33,860 nucleotides of DNA from Planctomycetota bacterium (GTDB lineage: Bacteria; Planctomycetota; Planctomycetia; Planctomycetales; Planctomycetaceae): assembly GCA_016872645.1 (NCBI GenBank), contig VGZH01000063.1:1-33860 (forward strand), read 5' to 3'. Every line of letters starts with the position of its first letter. The stretch's first letter is position 1. Positions 7,915-16,106 of this stretch are shown piece after piece. Position numbers and translations under genes: made by a program. Under the pieces are notes generated by a model. The model was given only the letters and a program-made list of their open reading frames with translations. It was not told the origin of the DNA and did not search any database.

Positions 7915-10224
7915 ATGTTGAAACGTAGTTACTCGGTCTCCTGTTTTCTGGCCGGCATGGTCCTGCTCGCGATGGCGAGTCAGGTTTCGGCGCAGGCTCC
8001 CGCGATCACCTACACGACACCGCTGGCTTTGAAGCCCGGTCAGCCAAATGATTTGAAAATCCACGGCGGTGCTCTCGTCGGGCCAACGCAGTTGTGGACC
8101 AGTTTCGCGGCCCAAACCGTTCTCAAACCGGACGTGCCGATGAACGGCATGAACGCGGCTGAGTGCGTCTACTCCGTGACTGTCGCCAGCGATGTGCCGG
8201 TCGGTATCTACGGCGTCCGAGTCGCCACCGCCAACGGCACTTCTCCGATTCGGCTGGTTGTCGTCGATGACTTGCCTTCGGTGGCTCAGGCGGCCGGCAA
8301 CGGTGTGCCGACGGCCGCACAGGCATTGACTCTGCCGACGGCTGTCGATGGACAGGTCAGCAACCTGAGCCAGCACTACTTCAAGTTCACGGTCGCCGCT
8401 GGACAACTCGTGACGTTTGACCTGCTCGCGCGGCGGATTGGATCGACGCTCGATCCGATGATTCGATTGCTCGACGCCAAGGGACGCGAGCTGGCTTACA
8501 GCGACGATGTCCCTGGCCTGCGTTCCGACAGCCGGTTGTGTTACCAGTTCAAAGACGCAGGCGAGTACATGCTCGAAGTCCGCGACATCCGTTTTCAAGG
8601 GAGTGCCAATCACTTTTTCCGACTGCGAATTGGCGACTTCCCGTGCGTGACGGTGCCGTACCCGTTGGCGGTCAAGAAGGGTGCTGCGGGTACTGTGAAC
8701 TTCGCCGGACTGTATCTCGATGGCGTACAACCGACCGCTGTGAATTTCCCGGCTGATGCGGGCTTTGCTTGGGCGTCGGTTGGAGCCAAGCGAGCCAACG
8801 GAGCCAGCAGCGGCTTTGCTCAGATCGCCGTCAGCGACCGGGATGAATTTCTCGAAACCGAACCGAATGACGATCCGAAAGCTCCAAACCGGACCGATCT
8901 CGCGCAAGGGATCAACGGCCGGTTCGACAAAGTCGGTGACATCGATCACTTCGTCTTCGCCGCGAAGAAGGGCCAGGCGATGACCTTTAGTGGTATCACG
9001 CGGAGACAAGGTTCCCCCGCGGCGCTGATGATGCGACTGCTCAACGCGGCCGGCGGACAGCTCGCCGCGAAGGAAGACTTCGGCGCGATTGATCCGACGT
9101 TTGATTTCACGTTTCCGGAAGACGGCGACTACACGCTGGCTGTGCAAGACTTGCATCGCCAAGGGGGGACGCAGTACGCCTATCGAATCGTCGCGACCCC
9201 GGTGCAAACTGGATTCACATTGTCTGCATCGGCCGACACGCTCAATGTCGTCGCCGGAGGTACGTCTCTGATCACGGTCACGGCGGCGCGAAAAGGTTAT
9301 GCGGGTACGATCAATGTTTCCGCAATCGACCTGCCGGCCGGTGTGACCAGCAGCCCGACGTTCATCGGCCCCGGTCGAGACAATGCCGTGCTGACATTGC
9401 GATCGACGCCGGAAGCGGCCGCTGGGAAAGTCTCGCTCGCCAAGATCGTCGGCACCGCGTCGATCAACAACGCCGAGTACAAAGCGGTCTCGTCGGTTTC
9501 ACCCGCCCTCACGGCGTTGTTTGCCGGCTTGCCGTGGCCACCGCAGAATCTGACCGAATCATTCGCCGTTGGCGTTGCTCCAAAGATGCCAATCAGCTTG
9601 ACCGCCGAACCGGCCGAATTGGTCTTCGGCAGAGATCTGTCGGCGACTGTGAAGATCAAAGTCGCTCGGCAGGAGAAGTTTGACGAAGCGGTCACGATTG
9701 CCGTCATTCCCGCGGCTCCGGCCGGTTTGCCTGCCGGCATCACCGCCGCCGTCAAGCCGATCGCGAAAGGGACGAATGAGATCGACGTTGTCTTCACTGC
9801 GAACGCGCAAGCTCCGCTTGGCGAGTTCACCGTCGTGCTTACCGGAGCCATCAATCAGAACAACGTCAACACCACGCAGCCAACGCCCGGCATCACGCTC
9901 CGCATGCGGTCGCCGTTTGAGGTGGCTGTGAAGCTCGACGCCGATAAGATGGCTCGCGGCGGCACGCTCAAAGGCAAGGTCACGATTGATCGCAACCCGG
10001 CCTTCAAAGGGCCGATCACTCTGACGCTCGCCAATCTTCCGAAGGGTGTGACCGCCGCTCCCGCCACGGTTGCCGAGGGAGCCGCTGAAGCCGAAATCGT
10101 CCTGACCGCTGCCGCCGATGCGGCTCAAGGAGCCGTCAACAACATCAACGTCCAGGGCAACGCGATGAACGGAGCCGCTAAACTCGCCGGCACGTCCCCG
10201 AACATCACGCTGACTGTGGAGTAA
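7915..10224 (+). CDS. Exported PPC-domain protein (pre-peptidase C-terminal type)
   Basis: A 769-residue secreted protein made of beta domains. A signal peptide is clear (residues 1 to about 25: LKRSYSV, then a hydrophobic core ending MASQVSAQA). Two PPC-like domains follow, around residues 125-225 (FTVAAGQLVTFDL, GEYMLEVRD) and 315-430 (DIDHFVFAAKKGQ, DGDYTLAVQDLHRQG). The C-terminal half consists of several Ig/NEW3-like repeats such as LTLANLPKGVTAAP. The ATG at 7915 is preferred to a GTG nine bases upstream because it gives a standard signal peptide and leaves GTGAGG as ribosome binding site. No catalytic motif is seen. It precedes the DUF1549/DUF1553 gene on the same strand, and such pairs recur in planctomycetes, suggesting a shared extracytoplasmic job. 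Confidence 0.85.
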   Translation: MLKRSYSVSCFLAGMVLLAMASQVSAQAPAITYTTPLALKPGQPNDLKIHGGALVGPTQLWTSFAAQTVLKPDVPMNGMNAAECVYSVTVASDVPVGIYGVRVATANGTSPIRLVVVDDLPSVAQAAGNGVPTAAQALTLPTAVDGQVSNLSQHYFKFTVAAGQLVTFDLLARRIGSTLDPMIRLLDAKGRELAYSDDVPGLRSDSRLCYQFKDAGEYMLEVRDIRFQGSANHFFRLRIGDFPCVTVPYPLAVKKGAAGTVNFAGLYLDGVQPTAVNFPADAGFAWASVGAKRANGASSGFAQIAVSDRDEFLETEPNDDPKAPNRTDLAQGINGRFDKVGDIDHFVFAAKKGQAMTFSGITRRQGSPAALMMRLLNAAGGQLAAKEDFGAIDPTFDFTFPEDGDYTLAVQDLHRQGGTQYAYRIVATPVQTGFTLSASADTLNVVAGGTSLITVTAARKGYAGTINVSAIDLPAGVTSSPTFIGPGRDNAVLTLRSTPEAAAGKVSLAKIVGTASINNAEYKAVSSVSPALTALFAGLPWPPQNLTESFAVGVAPKMPISLTAEPAELVFGRDLSATVKIKVARQEKFDEAVTIAVIPAAPAGLPAGITAAVKPIAKGTNEIDVVFTANAQAPLGEFTVVLTGAINQNNVNTTQPTPGITLRMRSPFEVAVKLDADKMARGGTLKGKVTIDRNPAFKGPITLTLANLPKGVTAAPATVAEGAAEAEIVLTAAADAAQGAVNNINVQGNAMNGAAKLAGTSPNITLTVE

Positions 10225-10414
10225 TTTCAACTGAAAGATCAGTCGCCACCAAAGAAGAACACAACGTTTGCAGTTCTCTCTGTTTTCTCTGTTTCCTGCT
10301 GTTCAAGTCACTTCAATTCGAACAGAGGGGAACGAAGGCAACAGTGAGACGAAAAAGGGAAATCAGCAGTCTCAATTTTCGTTCATCAGAAACCAAATCA
10401 TCGAGGGTTTCGTT
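10225..10414. other. Spacer with imperfect inverted repeat
   Basis: The 190-base gap before the DUF1549/DUF1553 gene holds a pyrimidine-rich tract (about 10274-10306, repeated TCTCTGTTT and CTGCTGTTC units). Its partial complement follows at about 10319-10343 (GAACAGAGG, GAAGGCAACAG). This looks like a degenerate dispersed repeat. Although an open frame reads through it, its translation is low-complexity and it precedes the signal peptide, so it was left out of the gene. Confidence 0.45.
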
Positions 10415-12847
10415 ATGTTTCAACGCAAGTTTCTCGCCAGCACGTTTGCGGTTTTCAATCTCATTTCGGCCTCGGTGTTCGCCGCCGATCCCGGTGCGAT
10501 CTCGATTGATCCGGGCAAGTTTGAGTTGCGGGGTGCTCGCGCTCAGCAGCAGCTTGTGGTCAGCGGGACGTACAGCGCAGACGACATTCGCGATCTGACG
10601 AACGCCGGAGTGCAATTCGCCTCGTCGAATCCGGCGGTCGTGAAGATCGAAGGGTCGCTCGCGAAGCCAGTTGCCGATGGAACCGCTCAGGTCACCGCGA
10701 CGTTCGGTGGTCTCAAGGCTACGACGGAAGTAACCGTCAAAGAGATGACGATGCCGTCGCCTGTCAGCTTCAAGAACGAAACGCTCGCCGCGCTGACCAA
10801 GGCCGGCTGCAATATGGGAGCCTGTCACGGTTCGCCCTCCGGCAAGGGCGGCTTCCGGCTGTCGCTGCGAGCGTTTGATCCGACGATCGACACGCTCACG
10901 CTGCGATCCGAGTTCATGCAGCGTCGCGTCAACACTGTCCAACCCGACGAGAGTCTGTTGCTGAAGAAGCCGTTGATGGAAGTGGCTCACGGCGGCGGAC
11001 GCCGATTGAAGAAAGGTGATGCCGCTCACAAGGCGTTGCATGGCTGGGTTGGTGAAGGCCTGCGAATGGACGCCGATGGCGTGCCGGACCTCGTGAAGAT
11101 GGAAGTCTTCCCAAACAAGCGGGTCTTCAAGCCGGCCGCGAAGGAACAGCAACTCGTGGTGATGGGCACCTACTCGGACGGCAGCGTGCGAGACATCACG
11201 GCGTTGACCGTCTTCAGTTCGTCGAACGAACAAGTCGCCAGCGTCAACGAAACGGGCCTCGTCTCGAAGGGTGGTCGCGGCGAGACGGCCATCCTCGCCC
11301 GCATCCTCGACAAGATGACGACCAGCTACATCACGTTCCTGGAAGACGTCCCCGGCTTTACTTGGAACAACCCACAGCCGAACAACTTCGTCGACAACCT
11401 CGTCTTCGAGAAGTTGCAGCAGCTTCAGATTCTGCCGTCCGATCTTTGCTCGGATGAAGAATTCCTCCGCCGAGTTTATCTCGACGTCACCGGTCGCTTG
11501 CCGACGATCGACGAGTCGACCGCCTATCTCAACAACCCAGCGGCTGACAAGCGCGCCCAACTGATCGATGCGCTCGTTGAAAGCGACGACTTCGCCGACT
11601 TCTGGACGCTCAAATGGACCGACATTCTGCGATCAAACAGCAAGAAGGTCACGGCGGTCGGCACCCACAAGTTCCGCCGTTGGGTCTATGACACGATCCG
11701 CACCGACAAGCCGTTCAATCAATTTGCACACGAATTGGTCACCGCCAGCGGCAGCGTCTTCGAGAACCCCGCCGCGAATTATTGGCGAGCCAGCCGAGAC
11801 CCGAACGACGCCGTCGAAACGACCGCACAGCTCTTCCTCGGCATCCGCATTCAATGTGCAAAGTGCCACAACCATCCGTTCGAACGTTGGTCTCAAGACA
11901 ACTACTACGGCATCGCCGCTGCGTTCACCCGGATCGCTCGGCAAAAAGGTGACACGGCCGACGAGGAAATCATCTACCCGATGCCGACCGGCGAAATCAC
12001 GCAGCCGCGCACCGGCAAGCAAATGAAGGTGCATCTGCTGCTGAAGGGTGATGTCGATGACGCTCCGGGCCAGGATCGCCGCGAAGTCTTCGCCAACTGG
12101 CTGACCTCGAACGACAATCCGTTCTTTGCGAAGACCGCCGTGAACCGCATCTGGGGCCACTTGCTCGGCCGAGGCATCGTCGAGCCGGTCGATGACTTCC
12201 GCGACTCGAACCCACCGTCGAACGCCAAGCTGCTGGATGAACTTGCCTCGCAGTTCGTGAAGAACAACTTCAGCCAGAAGTTCGTCGTGAAGACCATCCT
12301 CAAGAGCCGCACCTATCAACTCAGCAGCCGCAAGAATAACTTCAATAAGGACGACGAGATTTACAATTCACACTCGAACACGCGATTGCTCTCGGCCGAG
12401 CAACTGCTCGACGCGATCTGCCAAGTGACGAACGTGCCGGAATCCTTCGCTGGTTTGCCCCCCGGCACGCGAGCTGTCTCGCTGGCCGATCCACCGACCG
12501 ACCACTACTTCCTGAAGATCTTCGGCCAGCCGCAGCGCGAGATGGCCTGCCAATGTGAACGCTCCAACGAATCGAACCTGTCGCAAGCTCTGCAAATGAT
12601 CAACGGCCCGACGGTCCACGGAAAGCTCCGAGCCGACACCGGCCGCATCGCCGTCTTTGCGAAAGAGAACAAGCCGGACGATGAGGTCATCACGACGCTG
12701 TACCTCGCCGCCTTGTCTCGTAAGCCGACTCAAGCCGAACTCGACGCCGCGAAAAAACACATCGCGGCTCAGCAAGATCGTCGTCTTGCCCTCGAGGACG
12801 TGGGGTGGGCCATCCTGAACTCGAAGGAGTTCTTGTTCCAGCACTAA
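10415..12847 (+). CDS. DUF1549/DUF1553 protein with cytochrome-like motifs and Ig-like domains
   Basis: An 810-residue exported protein. The start at 10415 has GAGGG about eight bases upstream and gives a good signal peptide (residues 1-23, ending SASVFAA). Domains in order: a bacterial Ig-like (BIG2) domain at about 25-110; a cytochrome-like segment with CNMGACHG (Cys132, Cys137, His138: spacing CX4CH); a second Ig-like domain at about 225-300; DUF1549 (PF07583) at about 328-530, which contains a regular CAKCH haem-type motif (Cys481, Cys484, His485); and DUF1553 (PF07587) at about 565-790. This architecture is typical of planctomycetes and its reaction is unknown. The motifs suggest a covalent haem, but that is inference. 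It follows the PPC gene. Confidence 0.92.
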   Translation: MFQRKFLASTFAVFNLISASVFAADPGAISIDPGKFELRGARAQQQLVVSGTYSADDIRDLTNAGVQFASSNPAVVKIEGSLAKPVADGTAQVTATFGGLKATTEVTVKEMTMPSPVSFKNETLAALTKAGCNMGACHGSPSGKGGFRLSLRAFDPTIDTLTLRSEFMQRRVNTVQPDESLLLKKPLMEVAHGGGRRLKKGDAAHKALHGWVGEGLRMDADGVPDLVKMEVFPNKRVFKPAAKEQQLVVMGTYSDGSVRDITALTVFSSSNEQVASVNETGLVSKGGRGETAILARILDKMTTSYITFLEDVPGFTWNNPQPNNFVDNLVFEKLQQLQILPSDLCSDEEFLRRVYLDVTGRLPTIDESTAYLNNPAADKRAQLIDALVESDDFADFWTLKWTDILRSNSKKVTAVGTHKFRRWVYDTIRTDKPFNQFAHELVTASGSVFENPAANYWRASRDPNDAVETTAQLFLGIRIQCAKCHNHPFERWSQDNYYGIAAAFTRIARQKGDTADEEIIYPMPTGEITQPRTGKQMKVHLLLKGDVDDAPGQDRREVFANWLTSNDNPFFAKTAVNRIWGHLLGRGIVEPVDDFRDSNPPSNAKLLDELASQFVKNNFSQKFVVKTILKSRTYQLSSRKNNFNKDDEIYNSHSNTRLLSAEQLLDAICQVTNVPESFAGLPPGTRAVSLADPPTDHYFLKIFGQPQREMACQCERSNESNLSQALQMINGPTVHGKLRADTGRIAVFAKENKPDDEVITTLYLAALSRKPTQAELDAAKKHIAAQQDRRLALEDVGWAILNSKEFLFQH

Positions 12848-12874
12848 TCGCGAAGAGCGATCGCCGGAAACCTC

Positions 12875-12927
12875 ATTCTGCCCTCATCATTCTGCCAAAA
12901 CTTTCGGCTGAATGATGGGGGCAGAGT
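12875..12927. repeat. 22-base imperfect hairpin
   Basis: ATTCTGCCCTCATCATTCTGCC at 12875-12896 pairs with 12906-12927 across a 9-base loop, with only three mismatched positions. It lies 28 bases behind the DUF1549/DUF1553 stop, so it may stop transcription, but there is no T run. The sequence looks like a repetitive planctomycete intergenic element. Confidence 0.55.
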
Positions 12928-12951
12928 CGTTTAGGGGCCGCACGCTGTCGA

Positions 12952-13575
12952 ATGATTACGCCTCGCGATAGAAAGATTGCGGTTCGGTTGATCCGTTGCC
13001 TCTCGAATCCGTGGGCTCACTCGATGTCCCAGCTTCAACCTATCGAGACGAATTTGTTGGCGACGAACGCCAATGCCCCGGACACTACTGTAAAGGTGAG
13101 CGATCCGTCTCCGGCCAGTTCATCCGTGACGGCTGAACCGACAGCCCACCAGGCTGCGAAGACCGAACCGATCGTGTCAGCCAAGCGGACTCCGGATCAT
13201 TGGCTGTGGCTGACCAAACTCGATCAGACGTTCGTGACGATTGTCGTGGCTGGGCTGCTGGTGCTTTCTGGATATCACTGGGCGACACTTGGTGGTTGGG
13301 GGATGCGGCCGATCGAAATCGAACGGCAGCCGGAGCGGCGGTACGACTTTCGCCTCGACATCAACTCGGCCAGTTGGGTCGAGTGGACGCAGATCGAAGG
13401 AATCGGTGAGGCGACCGCGAACAAAATCGTCGCCGACCGCGACTCGAACGGCCCGTTTAGGTCAATCGAGGGTTTATTGCGAGTCAAAGGGATCGGCCCG
13501 AAGACACTGGAAAAGATGCGGCCCTTCCTGCGCGATCCGAACGAAACGCCCGGCAAGGTGAAGGGCACGCTATGA
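12952..13575 (+). CDS. Membrane-anchored helix-hairpin-helix (ComEA-like) protein
   Basis: A 207-residue protein with one membrane helix (about 93-111) and a C-terminal pair of helix-hairpin-helix motifs: IEGIGEATANKIV (148-160) and VKGIGPKTLEKM (178-189), preceded by DINSAS. This is the ComEA layout (membrane anchor, then HhH DNA-binding domain), in which the protein binds incoming DNA during natural transformation. The N-terminal 90 residues are Ala/Thr/Pro/Ser-rich and probably disordered. Neither the ATG at 12952 nor the in-frame ATG at 13024 has a strong ribosome binding site, so the start is uncertain. The stop overlaps the first ATG of the next frame (ATGA). No other competence genes are nearby, so a role in DNA uptake is inference. 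Confidence 0.8.
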   Translation: MITPRDRKIAVRLIRCLSNPWAHSMSQLQPIETNLLATNANAPDTTVKVSDPSPASSSVTAEPTAHQAAKTEPIVSAKRTPDHWLWLTKLDQTFVTIVVAGLLVLSGYHWATLGGWGMRPIEIERQPERRYDFRLDINSASWVEWTQIEGIGEATANKIVADRDSNGPFRSIEGLLRVKGIGPKTLEKMRPFLRDPNETPGKVKGTL

Positions 13576-13590
13576 AGGTCTCTCCAAGTC

Positions 13591-13633
13591 GGTTGGGACT
13601 CTGTCCCAACCCGGTCGGGACGAAATCCCAACC
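13591..13633. repeat. Tandem pair of hairpin repeats
   Basis: GGTTGGGAC and GTCCCAACC form a perfect 9-base stem with a 3-base loop (13591-13611). Directly after it, GGTCGGGA and TCCCAACC form a similar stem with one mismatch and a 5-base loop (13613-13633). The two copies are clearly related. They separate the HhH gene from the ribosome-entry region of the hydrolase gene and are probably not translated. Confidence 0.75.
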
Positions 13634-13667
13634 TGCAAATCGCAGCCGTTCGTTCACAGACTCTTCG

Positions 13668-14657
13668 ATGTTATGGATGACCGTCGTCGCCGTTCTGCTC
13701 GCAATCGCACCAGCCTCGGCCGATGAACCTGCGGCCTCGCTTTCGGCGGGGTTTCGAAAGTTCGCGATTTCGTACAAGGCGGCGGACGAAGAGCGGCGTC
13801 GGGACGTGTTCTTGTGGTATCCATCGGCGAAGGAGGCGCAGCGGCATGACTATGGTGGGCAGATCGGCTTGGTGTCGGTGAATGCCGACGTGGCAAAGGG
13901 ATCGCATCCGTTGATCTTGTTCTCCCACGGGTTCCTGGGAACAGGGGATCAGACGATCTTCTTGACGGAGGCGTTTGCGCGGCAGGGTTACATCGTCGCG
14001 TCGCTTAATCATGCGGACTCGTTGTCGCAGAAGCGGACGAAGCCGATCGAATCGCCGAAATTCGGGGACGCCAAGAATTGGACCGACCAGAAGTTTCGAG
14101 ATCGTCGCGACGACATGCTCGCGCTGCTCGATCATTTGCTGGAACTCAACGGCAAAAACGAGACGTACCTGTACGAGCACTTGCAGGCCAACAGGATCGG
14201 AGCCTGCGGACATTCGCTGGGCGGCTACACAGTGCTGGGCTTGGCCGGTGCGTGGAACTCGTGGCGCGACGACCGAATCAAAGCGGTGCTCGCGATGTCA
14301 CCGTACTCCATGCCCTTTCTGACGCAGGGCAGCATCGCCCAGATCAAGGTCCCGGTGATGATCCAAGGGGGCACACGCGACTTCGGTATCACCCCGTTTC
14401 AACCCCTGATTTACAACAAGCTGACGGCTCCGAAGTATTTGCTGGTTCTCAAGAATGAAACACATCTTGGTTGGACCAACCTGATCTCGCTGGGGAAGAC
14501 GACAGTTGAAGTGGTGCAAGATGGCAATGCGCAGCTCATCACCGATTACAGCGTCGCCTTCTTCGAAAGGCATCTGCGGCTGAAAGAGGGTCAAGAGACC
14601 AAACTCTTACAACAGAAGCATCCGCGTTTGGACTCGTACCGCCACGACGAGAAGTGA
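13668..14657 (+). CDS. Secreted alpha/beta hydrolase (PAF-acetylhydrolase/dienelactone hydrolase-like)
   Basis: A 329-residue alpha/beta hydrolase when started at 13668. That start gives a signal peptide (MLWMTVVAVLLAIAPASA) and avoids translating the hairpin repeats. A start at 13572, overlapping the previous stop, would add 32 residues of repeat-derived sequence. The oxyanion region is LILFSHGFLG, the nucleophile elbow is GHSLGG (residues 181-186, Ser183), the acid is probably Asp in GGTRDFGITP, and the His is in ETHLGW. The general plan fits the chlorophyllase/PAF-acetylhydrolase-like and dienelactone-hydrolase-like groups. The natural ester is unknown. The last residues (LKEGQETKLLQQ) are charged. 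Confidence 0.8.
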   Translation: MLWMTVVAVLLAIAPASADEPAASLSAGFRKFAISYKAADEERRRDVFLWYPSAKEAQRHDYGGQIGLVSVNADVAKGSHPLILFSHGFLGTGDQTIFLTEAFARQGYIVASLNHADSLSQKRTKPIESPKFGDAKNWTDQKFRDRRDDMLALLDHLLELNGKNETYLYEHLQANRIGACGHSLGGYTVLGLAGAWNSWRDDRIKAVLAMSPYSMPFLTQGSIAQIKVPVMIQGGTRDFGITPFQPLIYNKLTAPKYLLVLKNETHLGWTNLISLGKTTVEVVQDGNAQLITDYSVAFFERHLRLKEGQETKLLQQKHPRLDSYRHDEK

Positions 14658-14863
14658 GGAAGACGGTTTGATCGCGCCGACCGTGCGATTCAGAAGTGTG
14701 GATTCGGTTGAGATTCAACTCCAGGTTTGGGAGACGATTTCTGGCTGTTGACGACGGTTGAAAATGACGGCGCGCAGAAGTGTTTGCTGGTGAACGGAGA
14801 AGATCAGAGCGTTCGCTTGGATCTTCATGCGGTTCACCAAGAGACACAGGATTGCGTAGCAAT
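14658..14863. other. Spacer without recognisable gene
   Basis: This is the first part of a 695-base gap between the hydrolase and HD-domain genes. The open frames here are short, have no family motifs and differ in character from the flanking genes. The following parts of the gap hold the IS21-like and sigma-factor remnants described separately. The last 150 bases (15200-15352) contain only a degenerate repeat-like stretch (around 15260-15320). Confidence 0.5.
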
Positions 14864-15007
14864 ATGGAATTTCGGAAGGAAGTTCGTCGTGAAGTTCTGA
14901 CGAACGAATTGAGCCAGCGTGCCGCCTGTCGGAAGTACGGCTCGGGCTGGCACGCGCTGAAGAAGATTTTGGCTCATGCCGAGCCAGCGGGGTATCGGCT
15001 GCGATGA
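14864..15007 (+). pseudogene. Remnant of IS21-type transposase (IstA) N-terminus
   Basis: An open stretch of 47 codons beginning with ATG reads EFRKEVRREVLTNELSQRAA, then CRKYGSGWHALKKILAHAEPAGYR. This matches the N-terminal helix-turn-helix part of IS21-family IstA transposases, which ends in a characteristic PPGYR-like motif. The frame stops at once afterwards, and no DDE catalytic domain or istB follows. It is therefore a truncated relic, not a mobile element. Confidence 0.6.
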
Positions 15008-15029
15008 TTCGTGATGACCAGCGGCTGGC

Positions 15030-15199
15030 TCAAACGACGGCCGAGAAGACTTCTTGCGTCAAGTCACTGGCGTCTTCTTTCGACAGTCCGTGACGGCGTC
15101 CTCCCAGTGATCGACCAACGAACCATACAGATCAGTCAACCACCGCCACGCTTACGGGCCGTGATGTCGCATACGGCTCAGCCAACTGGTGGAGTTCAT
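15030..15199 (-). pseudogene. Broken ECF sigma factor N-terminal fragment (region 2)
   Basis: Read on the minus strand from 15199, one frame gives SWLSRMRHHGP, a TAA stop (15152-15154), then AWRWLTDLYGSLVDHW. After a frameshift near 15103 the next frame gives GRRHGLSKEDASDLTQEVFSAV and a stop at 15030-15032. Joined, this is the start and region 2 of a planctomycete ECF sigma factor: the AW...LYGxLV...RRxGL...DAxDLxQEVF pattern is diagnostic. Region 4 is absent. The fragment ends 23 bases from the IS21-like remnant, so an insertion may have truncated it. Confidence 0.65.
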
Positions 15200-15352
15200 G
15201 CTCGCAGAGGGTGATGGAGAAAGGCTCATCAGTGATTGCAAATCTCAAATTGAGTGAGGGGATTCGCTCGAGTAGCGAGGCTCGATGGGCCGGGCTACCG
15301 TATTGCCCTCCGCTACCCGATTCCAGAGGTTTCTTAGTTTTGGAGTTGTCTC

Positions 15353-15931
15353 ATGAGCCGCGCAGACGATCTTGCTCTCGTTCACGAGTACACGCAGAGC
15401 GACAGCCTGATCAAGCACATGCTGGCCGTCGAAGCGGCGATGCGCGCGTACGCTCGGAGGTTCGGAGAGGACGAGGATAAGTGGGGCACCGTCGGTTTGC
15501 TGCACGACTTCGATTACGAACGCTGGCCGACGGCACCGGATCATCCTTTGCAGGGCTCGCGGATTTTAAAGGAGCGTGGGTACTCGGATGAGATCATCTA
15601 CGCGATCAAATCTCACGCCAGCTACCTGACCGATTGCCCGCGCGTGTCGTCGCTCGACAAGGCGTTGTTCGCGTGCGACGAATTGTGCGGCTTCATCACG
15701 GCCTGCGCGCTGGTGCGGCCAAATCGGTTGGAAGAGCTCGAACCGAAGAGCGTCCGCAAGAAGATGAAACAGGCTTCGTTCGCCGCAGCCGTCCACCGCG
15801 AAGACATTACGGAAGGGGCGGCCAATCTCGGCGTTGACCTCGACGAGCACATTGCGTTTTGCATCGCGGCTTTGCGAGAAATCGCGGCGGATTTGGGGCT
15901 GTTGCCAGCCACCGACTCATTGGAAACGTGA
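15353..15931 (+). CDS. HD-superfamily hydrolase
   Basis: A 192-residue HD-domain protein resembling the predicted hydrolases of COG2316. Metal-ligand candidates are His22 (KHM), the His51-Asp52 pair in LLHDFDYE, His64 in DHP, His88 in KSHAS and an Asp in SSLDKALFACDE. The order H...HD...H...D is that of a metal-dependent phosphohydrolase, often acting on nucleotides. No signal peptide or second domain is visible. GGAG lies seven bases before the ATG. It precedes the ATP-grasp gene on the same strand, but a 175-base repeat-like spacer separates them, so shared transcription is uncertain. Confidence 0.82.
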   Translation: MSRADDLALVHEYTQSDSLIKHMLAVEAAMRAYARRFGEDEDKWGTVGLLHDFDYERWPTAPDHPLQGSRILKERGYSDEIIYAIKSHASYLTDCPRVSSLDKALFACDELCGFITACALVRPNRLEELEPKSVRKKMKQASFAAAVHREDITEGAANLGVDLDEHIAFCIAALREIAADLGLLPATDSLET

Positions 15932-16106
15932 GCGCCGGCGAACGCTGCACTCGCACTCAAGTCCCGTCGTTCGATGTGCGCCCTCGCTCGCGCTTCGGGT
16001 TAGTCGGAGACAAGCCCTGTTGCCTGAATTTGGAATCGTCCGCTACAAGCCCGACCCTTCGTTGGGCGTGAGCGCCCCACTTCGAACACCCTGCGGATTT
16101 CCAAGG
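15932..16106. other. Repeat-like spacer
   Basis: This spacer of 175 bases contains GCGCCCTCGCTCGCGCTTCG (around 15980) and GTTGGGCGTGAGCGCCCCA (around 16062), sequences of the type found as dispersed repeats in planctomycete genomes. An open frame passes through it into the ATP-grasp gene, but its translation is Arg/Ser/Leu-rich without motifs, and it overlaps the end of the HD gene. Confidence 0.5.

Noticed and set aside
7891-9207. Long open frame on the minus strand (438 codons)
   Set aside because: It is antisense to the PPC-domain gene, Arg/His/Val-rich and without motifs.
10268-10414. N-terminal extension of the DUF1549/DUF1553 gene by 49 codons
   Set aside because: It would bury the signal peptide and is made of an imperfect repeat.
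10313-11560. Long open frame on the minus strand (415 codons)
   Set aside because: It is antisense to the DUF1549/DUF1553 gene, whose domains are unmistakable.
12875-12927. A CRISPR repeat or tRNA-like structure
   Set aside because: There is a single hairpin, without repeated units and spacers or a cloverleaf pattern.
14864-15007. A complete IS21 element
   Set aside because: Only the first 47 codons of an IstA-like protein are visible; no catalytic domain, istB or terminal inverted repeats were found.
15834-16106. N-terminal extension of the ATP-grasp gene by 91 codons
   Set aside because: It overlaps the HD gene and translates repeat-like spacer; the conserved fold starts at 16107.
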